Below, piece by piece: positions 54,509 through 61,877 of a DNA stretch of 64,000 nt. The notes below the pieces were generated by a model. It had not been told where the DNA came from, searched no databases, and was given only the letters and a program-made list of their open reading frames with translations. Origin of the DNA: Mesorhizobium loti. GTDB lineage: Bacteria > Pseudomonadota > Alphaproteobacteria > Rhizobiales > Rhizobiaceae. The stretch is from the NCBI GenBank assembly GCA_014189435.1, contig CP050293.1:5585001-5649000 (forward strand). Reading direction: 5' to 3'. The translations under genes and the position numbers were made by a program. The stretch's first letter is position 1; the number at the start of each line of letters is the position of its first letter.

Positions 54509-55308
54509 TTGCCGCCGGCGCAGCCGTCGGCGGTTAGAGCCAGCAATCCGGGGGCGACGCTGATCGACGCACTTCTTTCGGCCTCGGCGGCGGGGATCGC
54601 CGAACTCCTCTCGCCCTACCCGCCGGGCTGGGGCGGGACGCTTCTGGTCGGGCTCCTGCATTCGATCGAGATCGCCCTGGGCGCCACCTGCCTCGGTCTG
54701 TTGATTGGCACCGGCGGCGCCTATGGCAAGCTCTATGGCGGCCCGGTGGTGCGCGATCTGCTGGCGGTCTACACCACCATCGTGCGCGCGGTGCCCGAAC
54801 TGGTGCTGATCCTGCTGCTCTATTATGCCGGCACCGACCTGATCAACCAGGCGCTGACGGCAATGGGTTATCAGCGTGTCGACATCAGCGGCCTTGCCGC
54901 CGGCATCGCCGTGCTCGGCTTTGTCCAGGGCGCCTATTCGACCGAGGTGATACGCGGCGCGATCCTGGCCATTCCGCAGGGCCAGATCGAAGCCGCCCGC
55001 GCCTATGGAATGTCTCCCGGCCTTCTCTTACGGCGCATCACCTTGCCGTCCATGCTGCCCTTCGCCATACCGGGCCTCGCCAATCTCTGGCTGATCGCCA
55101 CCAAGGACACAGCACTTCTGGCGGTCGTCGGTTTCTACGAGCTGGCGCTGGCAACGCGGCAGGCCGCCGGTGTCACCAAAGCCTATTTCACCTTCTTTTT
55201 GCAGCGGGCGTGCTCTACCTGCTGCTGTCGCTGTTTTCCAATCTCATCATCGGCCGGATCGAGGCCTGGTCCAGGCGCGGCATGCCTTCGCTCAAGGAGG
55301 CGCGCTGA
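54509..55308 (+). pseudogene. Amino acid ABC transporter permease, frameshifted near its 3' end
   Basis: A complete HisQ/OccQ-like permease sequence continues to KAYFTFF at ~55195. The frame is then lost in a T5 run (55196-55200). If one T were added, the frame would read on through FAAGVLYLLLSLFSNLIIG and end at TGA 55308, overlapping the next ATG as expected for these operons. As given, the frame continues wrongly into the next gene. The start is uncertain: TTG 54509 is the best in-frame choice. Either a true mutation, which would cripple the transporter, or a homopolymer error. Confidence 0.75.
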
Positions 55309-56117
55309 TGGCCAACGAAGCGGCCATCATCAACGTCGTCGCGCGAACGTCGCTGTGGCTGCAGCCACACCGCATCGTGCTGATCCTGATCGCACTCGGC
55401 CTGGTTCTGTCGGCCGCCTTTTTCATGCGCTGGGACTGGCTGCCGCAATATTACGAAATGGGATTGATCGGCATCTGGCGCTCGCTGTGGATCCTGGCCG
55501 TCACCTGCGTGCTGGGCTTCCTGCTCGCCGTGCCGCTCGGGCTGGCGCAGGCCGCCGGCTCGTTCTGGTTCGCCGCGCCCGCCAAGGTGTTCTGCACGGT
55601 GATCCGGGGCACGCCGCTGCTGATCCAGCTGTGGCTGCTCTATTACGGCCTGGGCTCGCTGTTCCCGCAATATCCGTGGATCCGCGAATCCTGGATGTGG
55701 CCGTATCTCAGGCAAGCCTGGCCCTATGGTGTGCTGGCGTTGACCCTGTCTTTCGCCGGCTATGAGGGCGAGGTGATGCGCGGCGCCTTTGCCGGCGTGC
55801 CCAAGGGACAACTGGAGGCTGCCCGCGCCTTCGGCATGAGCCGCTGGAAGGCGTTCCGGCGCATCTGGCTGCCACAAGCCATCTACCGGGCGCTGCCGAC
55901 GTTGACCGGCGAGACCGTGCTGCAATTGAAGTCGACGCCGCTGGTGGCGACGATCAGCGTCATCGACATCTTCGCCGTTTCGTCCAAGGTGCGGCAGGAC
56001 ACCTACCTCACCTATGAACCCCTGCTGCTGCTGGCGCTGATCTACATGACGATCACCGGCATTCTGGTCTTCGCCTTCAGCAGGATAGAGGCCAGGATCC
56101 CGAACAAGATCGGTTAG
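55308..56117 (+). CDS. Amino acid ABC transporter permease (HisM/OccM type)
   Basis: 269 residues; the ATG overlaps the corrected end of the upstream permease (TGATG). About five membrane segments, with the ABC contact loop EGEVMRGAFAGVPKGQLEAARAFGMSRWKAFRRIWLPQ at ~150-187 typical of the family. It is the second permease of the importer. Confidence 0.93.
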   Translation: MANEAAIINVVARTSLWLQPHRIVLILIALGLVLSAAFFMRWDWLPQYYEMGLIGIWRSLWILAVTCVLGFLLAVPLGLAQAAGSFWFAAPAKVFCTVIRGTPLLIQLWLLYYGLGSLFPQYPWIRESWMWPYLRQAWPYGVLALTLSFAGYEGEVMRGAFAGVPKGQLEAARAFGMSRWKAFRRIWLPQAIYRALPTLTGETVLQLKSTPLVATISVIDIFAVSSKVRQDTYLTYEPLLLLALIYMTITGILVFAFSRIEARIPNKIG

Positions 56118-56118
56118 A

Positions 56119-56182
56119 GGGGAGTAGGGGAGTAGGGGAGTAGGGGAGTAGGGGAGTAGGGGAGTAGGGGAGTAGGGGAGTA
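56119..56182 (+). repeat. Tandem repeat, eight perfect copies of GGGGAGTA
   Basis: The 8-bp unit GGGGAGTA is repeated exactly eight times starting 2 nt after the permease stop. Reverse-complement copies (TACTCCCC at 56252-56259 and 56268-56275, and CCCCTACTC at ~56240-56248) lie just before the next gene, so the spacer can fold back. Such short tandem repeats can vary in copy number by slippage. Confidence 0.9.
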
Positions 56183-56285
56183 TCAGGCCACTATCCACAT
56201 TCACATTTCCATCCCCATTCGCTATTCACTGCCCACTGTCCCCTACTCTCGTACTCCCCTGTTCCCTTACTCCCCTAGGACGGCC

Positions 56286-57290
56286 ATGATGCAACTCAGT
56301 CTCGACCAGGCAAAAGGACTGTGCCGGATGGCGGCGCTTGGCGCCGGCGCCAATGAGGAAGCGGCGCAATCGCTCACTGCCTCGATCATATCAGCCGAGG
56401 CAGAAGGGCTTTCCTCCGTCGGACTGTCGCATTTCATCGATTATCTCGAGGCACTGGAAGCCGGACGCATCGACGGCAATGCCGACCCGGTGATCACCCG
56501 GCCGGCGCTGGCGGTCTATCTCTCCGATGCGCGCGGCGGGCTGGCGCATACCGGCTTCGACCGCACCATCGACGACCTCGCCAAGGCGGCAAAACTGTTC
56601 GGCGTCGCCATCTTCTCGCAGAAGAACGCCTATACATGTGGCGCGCTTGGCTATTTCACCGGGCGCCTGGCGGCCCAGGGACTGGTGTCGTTCGCCGCCA
56701 CCAACGGCCCGGCCGTGCTTGCCGGCTCCGGCTCGGTCAAGCCGGTCTATTGCACCAACCCGATGTCGTTTGCCGCACCCGCGGCCGACGGCGCGCCGCT
56801 GGTCATCGACCAGTCGTCGAGCGCCACCGCTTTCGTCAACATCCGCAAGGCGGCCGAGGACGGCAAGACAATCCCCGAGGGCTGGGCGCTGGACGCCAGC
56901 GGCAACCCGACCACCGATCCAGCCGCCGCCATGAAAGGCGCCATGCTTGCCTTCGGCGGCCAGCGCGGCGCCAACATCGCGCTGATGGTCGAGGTGCTGG
57001 CGGCGGGCCTGTCGGGCGCCAACTGGTCGCTCGACGCGCCATGGTTCAGCGGTGGGCCGGACAGCCCCGGCACCGGGCTGTTCGTGCTTGCGGTCGAGCC
57101 AAAGCTGCTCGATCCGGATTTCGAGCAGCGGATGAAGGACCAGCTCGACCGGCTGCGGCGGCGCTTCGGCGTGCATGTGCCTGGTCGTGCCCGGGCCGAA
57201 GCAGCCGAGAAGGCGCAAGCGCGCGGCATCACCGCGTCCAAGGCGGTGGTGCAGCGCATTTCCGAATTCGCCGCCCGCTATTCTTCCTGA
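56286..57290 (+). CDS. Divergent LDH2-family protein lacking conserved catalytic residues
   Basis: 334 residues, normal LDH2 length. It has the family scaffold (ATNGPAVLAGSGSVKPV..TNPMSFAAP, EGWALDASGNPTTDPAAAMKGAMLAFGG, RGANIALMVEVLAAGLSG). The SHGxxR motif reads SVGLSH, the SNHF motif reads KNAYTCG (His replaced by Ala) and the HKG lysine is Arg. It may be a specialised imine reductase (delta1-pyrroline/piperideine-2-carboxylate type), or inactive. Its 5' spacer contains the GGGGAGTA repeat array, and it ends an arginine-type uptake operon. Confidence 0.8.
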   Translation: MMQLSLDQAKGLCRMAALGAGANEEAAQSLTASIISAEAEGLSSVGLSHFIDYLEALEAGRIDGNADPVITRPALAVYLSDARGGLAHTGFDRTIDDLAKAAKLFGVAIFSQKNAYTCGALGYFTGRLAAQGLVSFAATNGPAVLAGSGSVKPVYCTNPMSFAAPAADGAPLVIDQSSSATAFVNIRKAAEDGKTIPEGWALDASGNPTTDPAAAMKGAMLAFGGQRGANIALMVEVLAAGLSGANWSLDAPWFSGGPDSPGTGLFVLAVEPKLLDPDFEQRMKDQLDRLRRRFGVHVPGRARAEAAEKAQARGITASKAVVQRISEFAARYSS

Positions 57291-57533
57291 ATAAACAGTT
57301 AGATATCAGATAGTTATCTCAGATCTGCCCGCCTGAGGCGCGGCGCGGTGCGATTTTCTTTGCGCGCCGCTGAACCTTTCCGCGCCTTGCTGCGACCCAC
57401 CTTTGTCCAGGGCAAGGCGAGCTTGCCCGATCCACACCGAGGGAAGCAGCAAACCGAAAAGCGAAAGCCTGTTTCACGCAAAGGATCGTCCTTTGCGTCT
57501 CGGAAAACTCAACCCAAATCAAAGGAAATTGTC

Positions 57534-57815
57534 ATGACCAACACCAAGATCACCATGCTGACCGCTGTCCTTCTGCTCGGCTCGTTCATGGGTGCCACAC
57601 AGGCAGCCTCTCTGAAGGCCGCGCCGGCCAAGCCGTCCAGCCCGGGCGTCATCACCGCCCCGAGCGGCGGCGCCACCGAGGATCATTACTGCAAGGACGG
57701 CCATGCAAAATTCGCCAATTGCAGCGCCGATTTCGTCGCGGCCTGCAAGAAGGTTGGCGGCACCATGTCGGATGTTCAGGGCTGGGGTGGGCGTACTTGC
57801 TTCACGCCCTCCTGA
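57534..57815 (+). CDS. Small exported four-cysteine protein, unknown function
   Basis: 93 residues from ATG 57534, with AAAGGA upstream. Signal peptide (MTNTKITMLTAVLLLGSFMG, cleavage near TQA-AS at ~23-25). The mature part has four Cys in DHYCKDG, FANCSAD, VAACKKV and GRTCFTP, suggesting two disulfides. No family recognised. A terminator follows. Confidence 0.75.
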   Translation: MTNTKITMLTAVLLLGSFMGATQAASLKAAPAKPSSPGVITAPSGGATEDHYCKDGHAKFANCSADFVAACKKVGGTMSDVQGWGGRTCFTPS

Positions 57816-57871
57816 TACCGTCTCAGGTCAGGCCGCTCCGTCGGCCCCTGGCTTCGCATGGATGTCACCCG

Positions 57872-57897
57872 GAAAACCCCGCCTCGGCGGGGTTTTC
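57872..57897 (+). terminator. Terminator after the four-cysteine protein gene
   Basis: GAAAACCCCGCC and GGCGGGGTTTTC are perfectly complementary, with effectively a CTCG loop. The 3' arm ends in TTTT on the plus strand and the mirrored AAAA/TTTT makes it usable in both directions. Confidence 0.85.
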
Positions 57898-58009
57898 TGC
57901 GTTTCGTCGCTGCAAGGATAAACATTCGCATTTTGGTCAACTTTTGTTTATTTGACTTCGCCCGACCTGACCGGCCGTTTGCGCTGATTGAGCAAACAGA
58001 GGAGCCATA

Positions 58010-58462
58010 ATGTCGGCAAGCACGGACAATCCCCGCAACAGCCTCATCATTCCAGCCTTTGGCAGGCTTTACGCAGCCTTGCACGAGGGTGCGGAAACCG
58101 CTCTTCGCGTCGTCGCCGGTGCGTTTCTCACCATTCATGGTTCGCAGAAGATCACCAATCCTTTCGGCGCCGCCGAGATGGTCGAGGGCCTCGGCTTCTA
58201 TCCGGGCGCCTTGTGGTCGTTGCTCCTGGCCTGCACCGAATTCTTCGGCGGCATTTTCATCGCCATCGGGCTTTTGACACGACCGGCCGCCTTCGCCGGC
58301 CTGTTCGTGCTGCTGGTCACGGTCTGGTTCCACTGGGTCACCATGGGCCAGGGCTTTTCGGGCGCGGAAAAGTCGCTGCTGTGGGCGGCAATCCTGCTCT
58401 TCTTCGTCATCCGCGGCGGCAACCGACATTCGGTCGACGCCCGTGTTGGCAAGGCGTTCTGA
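58010..58462 (+). CDS. DoxX family membrane protein
   Basis: 150 residues; GGAG upstream of ATG 58010. Four hydrophobic segments with the DoxX signature RVVAGAFLTIHGSQKITNPFG then LWSLLLACTEFFGGIFIAIGLLTRPAAFAGLF. The family resides in the inner membrane; members have been linked to redox stress and thiosulfate/quinone chemistry but the role here is unknown. Confidence 0.88.
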   Translation: MSASTDNPRNSLIIPAFGRLYAALHEGAETALRVVAGAFLTIHGSQKITNPFGAAEMVEGLGFYPGALWSLLLACTEFFGGIFIAIGLLTRPAAFAGLFVLLVTVWFHWVTMGQGFSGAEKSLLWAAILLFFVIRGGNRHSVDARVGKAF

Positions 58463-58478
58463 CAAGGCTTGTTTAGAC

Positions 58479-58546
58479 GCAATCCCCAAGGGAAAGCGCT
58501 ATGCGCTTTTCCCGGGAAAACCGCTTCACACTTTTCCTGGGATTGC
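58479..58546. repeat. Palindromic rhizobial-type intergenic repeat
   Basis: Outer arms GCAATCCC and GGGATTGC enclose two hairpins: GGGAAAGCGC with GCGCTTTTCCC, and GGGAAAACCG...CTTTTCC. This layout resembles the short GCAATTCC...GGAATTGC elements widespread in Rhizobiales intergenic regions. It precedes the NDUFA9-like gene. Confidence 0.7.
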
Positions 58547-58648
58547 TCTGAAAACAAGGGCGGCAGCGACGACGCGTCGCCCTTTGCCTTTGGCGCGAAA
58601 CGGATTATGAAACGGCTTCAGCCAAGCTTGCGAGCGCCGGAGCCAGCC

Positions 58649-59626
58649 ATGACCGAAATCCTGCAGACCCCAAAGCTCGTCGTCGTCTTTGGCGGATCAG
58701 GCTTTGTCGGCCGCCATGTGGTGCGCGCGCTGGCCAAGCGCGGCTATCGCATCCGCGTCGCCTGCCGGCGGCCCGATCTCGCCGGCCATCTGCAGCCGCT
58801 TGGCAATGTGGGCCAGATCCAGCCGGTGCAGGCCAATGTGCGCATGCGCTGGTCGGTCGACCGCGCCGTTCAGGGTGCCGACCATGTCGTCAATCTGGTC
58901 GCCATCCTGCATGAGAGCGGCCGGCAGAAATTCTCTGCCGTGCACGAATTCGGCGCCCGCGCGGTGGCCGAAGCCGCGCGCGCCGTCGGCGCCGGCCTCA
59001 CCCATGTCTCGGCGCTAGGCGCGGATGCGAACTCCGAATCGGACTACGCGCGCACCAAGGCGCTTGGCGAAAAGGCCGTCATGGAGACGATCAAGGACGC
59101 GGTCATCTTTCGCCCGTCGGTCAACTTTGGGCCAGAGGACGAATTCTTCAACCGCTTCGCCAACATGGCGCGGTATTCGCCGGTGCTGCCGCTGATCGGT
59201 GGCGGCCAGACCAAGTTCCAGCCGGTCTATGTCGGCGACGTCGCCGAAGCGGTGGCGCGCTCCGTCGACGGCAAGGTCGATGGCGGCCAGATTTATGAGC
59301 TCGGCGGGCCGAGGGTGCTCACTTTCAAGGAATGCATGGAAGAATTGCTCGCGGTGATCGAGCGCAAGCGCCTGCTGGTGCCGGTGCCGTGGTGGGTGGC
59401 CAACATCCAGGCCTCGATCCTCGGCCTCCTGCCCAATCCGCTGCTGACCAAGGACCAGGTGATGCAGTTGCGCGAGCACAACATCGTCTCGGACGCGGCC
59501 GCCAAGGCCAACCGGACACTCGCCGGGCTCGGCATCCAGCCGCAATCGATCGCGACGATCCTGCCCAGCTACCTCTGGCGCTACCGCGCCGCCGGGCAGT
59601 TCCAGCAGCGCAAGCCGGCAGCTTAA
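58649..59626 (+). CDS. NDUFA9-like NAD(P)-binding protein (atypical SDR)
   Basis: 325 residues from ATG 58649, with GGAG 6 nt upstream; earlier in-frame ATGs lack a site. Rossmann motif VVVFGGSGFVGRHVVRAL (~11-28), ACRRPDLAGHLQPLGNVGQIQ and AVHEFGARAVAEAARAVGAGLTHVSALGADANSESDYARTKALGE. These match the complex I NDUFA9-subunit family of alphaproteobacteria, which probably bind NADPH and stabilise complex I. Catalytic SDR residues are partly altered. Confidence 0.88.
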   Translation: MTEILQTPKLVVVFGGSGFVGRHVVRALAKRGYRIRVACRRPDLAGHLQPLGNVGQIQPVQANVRMRWSVDRAVQGADHVVNLVAILHESGRQKFSAVHEFGARAVAEAARAVGAGLTHVSALGADANSESDYARTKALGEKAVMETIKDAVIFRPSVNFGPEDEFFNRFANMARYSPVLPLIGGGQTKFQPVYVGDVAEAVARSVDGKVDGGQIYELGGPRVLTFKECMEELLAVIERKRLLVPVPWWVANIQASILGLLPNPLLTKDQVMQLREHNIVSDAAAKANRTLAGLGIQPQSIATILPSYLWRYRAAGQFQQRKPAA

Positions 59627-59655
59627 TTCAGCGCAGCTGCCTGAAGGTGTCACGC

Positions 59656-61023
59656 CTATCTCGGCGTGACCCGCATCGGTAGACCACCTTGCGGCTGTGT
59701 CGTCAGTTTCTGCACCGGCCAGGGTTTGGTTTCGGCGGTGGTGTCGAAGCGGAAGCGCGACAGCATGATCGCCAGCGCGATGATCGCCTCCTGCATGGCG
59801 AAGCTGGCGCCGATGCAGACGCGCGGACCGGCGCCAAACGGCAGATACTGGAAGCGGTCGATCTTTTCGCGATTTCCCGGGTGGAAGCGCTCCGGCAGGA
59901 AGGCGTTCGGCCGGTCCCACAGCTTCCTGTGGCGATGCACGACCCATGGCATCACCAGCACCGCGGCGTGCTTGGGGATATAAAGATCCTTCCACATTTC
60001 CGGCTCGATCGGCTCGCGGTTGATCGACGGCGCCGGCGGATAGAGCCGGAGCGCTTCGTCGAAAGCCGCGCGCGTGAACGGCATGGCATCGAGCCATTTC
60101 GTCGGATCGGGCTCGCGTGCGAGCACCCGGTCGATCTCCTGTTCGACCCGGTTGCGCTCCCACGGTGATTCCGCGAGGCAATAGAGCGTCCAGCCGAGCG
60201 CACGCGCGGTCGTCTCATGGCCGGCGCCGATGAAGGTGATGATGTTGTCCTCGACCTCGGCTCGCGTCAGTCCCTCCGGCCCCTCGGCCTTGAGCAGCAG
60301 CGTCAGGAAATCCTGCGGCACCCCATCGGGGTCGCGCTTGAATTTCTCTTCGCGCATCTTGACCGTATCGGTGACGATCTTGCGGAAATAGGCCATGGTC
60401 TTGCGACCGCGGATGCGGGTGAGACGCGGCAGCCAGTCGGGCGCGCGCAACAAATCGAGCGGGTCGACGCGGCCCATGGTCTCGAACAGGCGGTCGATCT
60501 CATTGGCGAAACTGCCGGGCTCGCCAGCGATCTCGCCGGAAAACAGCGTCTCGGCCAGGATGTCATAGGTGAGCAGCGTCATGTCATGGGCGATGTCAGA
60601 CGTGCCGCCGTCTTCGTAGCGGGTGACGAAGTCCTGCGTGCGCCTGAGCATCGGCTGGGCGAAGCCGAAAATGTGGCGCGGCGTGAACACCGGCGCCATC
60701 GCCTTGCGCGACCGCTTCCAGACTTCGCCCTCGGCGGTCAGCAGGCCGTCGCGAAGGATCGGGCGCAGGATCTTCTGACGCACCGTCGCCATCTTGTAGT
60801 TCCTGGCGTTGTCGACCAGCACGTGGCGGATAAGGCCTGGATCGTTGGCGACGATCAGATGTCCGCCAACGCCATTCGCCGAAATCCAGGGCTCGTTGTA
60901 GGTGTGCTCACCCCACAGTTCGAGCGGATTGCGGTAGACGATGCGGATCATCTCCAGCGTCGAGGGCGGCGTCGTGCGCGGCTTCGGCGCCGGGGGGACG
61001 AATGGGGCGGGCTGGATGTCCAT
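59656..61023 (-). CDS. Cytochrome P450
   Basis: 455 residues from ATG 61023, with GGAG 7 nt upstream. I-helix GAGHETTARALGW, ExxR in DEALRLYPPAP, and heme-binding FGAGPRVCIGASFAM (~400-414, Cys axial ligand). No membrane anchor, so a soluble bacterial P450; it resembles the CYP102/fatty-acid-hydroxylase-like bacterial group. Redox partners are not encoded nearby. Function unknown. Confidence 0.93.
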   Translation of the reverse strand: MDIQPAPFVPPAPKPRTTPPSTLEMIRIVYRNPLELWGEHTYNEPWISANGVGGHLIVANDPGLIRHVLVDNARNYKMATVRQKILRPILRDGLLTAEGEVWKRSRKAMAPVFTPRHIFGFAQPMLRRTQDFVTRYEDGGTSDIAHDMTLLTYDILAETLFSGEIAGEPGSFANEIDRLFETMGRVDPLDLLRAPDWLPRLTRIRGRKTMAYFRKIVTDTVKMREEKFKRDPDGVPQDFLTLLLKAEGPEGLTRAEVEDNIITFIGAGHETTARALGWTLYCLAESPWERNRVEQEIDRVLAREPDPTKWLDAMPFTRAAFDEALRLYPPAPSINREPIEPEMWKDLYIPKHAAVLVMPWVVHRHRKLWDRPNAFLPERFHPGNREKIDRFQYLPFGAGPRVCIGASFAMQEAIIALAIMLSRFRFDTTAETKPWPVQKLTTQPQGGLPMRVTPR

Positions 61024-61091
61024 GCTGTGCTCCGCTGATGACCCAATGTAGTGGGCCGCAAAGCAGGCGTCCATGTGACCGAACGGCAAGA

Positions 61092-61120
61092 CCCCTGCTC
61101 TCCGGCCCCCTGCTCTCCGG
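61092..61120. repeat. Tandem duplication of a 15-bp unit
   Basis: CCCCTGCTCTCCGG occurs twice (61092-61105, 61107-61120), one unit of 15 bp apart, in the divergent gap between the P450 and reductase genes. A simple duplication. Confidence 0.8.
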
Positions 61121-61216
61121 AATGTGACCGGTTACCGCGAAGTGCCTTCTTGTTGCCCCGAGCGGCATGGCTTAGGTGGCAGTCACCAATAGATACCGCC
61201 ACCGCAGGAGCCCATC

Positions 61217-61786
61217 TTGAAGCACCAGTTGAACATCATCATCGGCAGCACGCGGCCTGGCCGCACCGGACCGGTTTTTGCCGAGTGGCTGGAGAGGTTC
61301 GCGCGCGAGCACGGAAAGTTCGAGCCGGTGCTGACCGACATCGATACGTTCAAGCTTCCGGTGCTGGACGAACCGCACCATCCACGGCTTGGCAACTACC
61401 AGAACGACCATACCAAGGCCTGGTCCAAGGCGATCGACGCCGCCGATGCCTTCGTCTTCGTGGCGCCGGAATACAATTATTTCGTGGCGCCGGCGATCGT
61501 CAACGCGATCGACTATCTCTCGCGCGAGTGGAAGTACAAAGCTGCCGCCATTTTCAGCTATGGCGGCGTCTCCGGCGGCCTGCGTGCGGCGCAGGCGCTG
61601 AAGCCGCTGCTGACCTCGGTGGGTGTCATGCCGATCTCGGAAGGCGTCGCCCTGCCGATGTATCAGAAACTGCTCGACGAGAACGGGGCTTTCAACGCCA
61701 GCGAACAGGTGCAGGGCGGAGCCAAAACCATGCTCGACGAGCTGTCGCGCTGGAGCGAGGCCTTGAAGCCGATGCGGGCTGCCTGA
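61217..61786 (+). CDS. NADPH-dependent FMN reductase family protein
   Basis: 189 residues. Flavodoxin-like fold with FMN loop IIGSTRPGRTGPVF (~9-22) and VAPEYNYFVAPAIVNAIDYLSREW (~81-104), a hallmark of the azoreductase/FMN_red family. It reduces FMN, quinones or azo compounds with NADPH. Divergent from the P450. Confidence 0.88.
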   Translation: MKHQLNIIIGSTRPGRTGPVFAEWLERFAREHGKFEPVLTDIDTFKLPVLDEPHHPRLGNYQNDHTKAWSKAIDAADAFVFVAPEYNYFVAPAIVNAIDYLSREWKYKAAAIFSYGGVSGGLRAAQALKPLLTSVGVMPISEGVALPMYQKLLDENGAFNASEQVQGGAKTMLDELSRWSEALKPMRAA

Positions 61787-61877
61787 AAGCGCTGGTCTTC
61801 CACCAAAAGCCCGGCTTGCTCATGCCATAAAGAGGTGGAATGTTCGCGCAAATGAACAAGCCGGGGGGCGGTTCGAC

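Noticed and set aside
55196..55200. Programmed ribosomal frameshift in the permease gene
   Set aside because: No known permease of this family uses one and no stimulatory structure is evident; a mutation or read error is simpler, though not excluded.
56119..56182. CRISPR array
   Set aside because: The 8-bp units are contiguous with no spacers; it is a tandem repeat.
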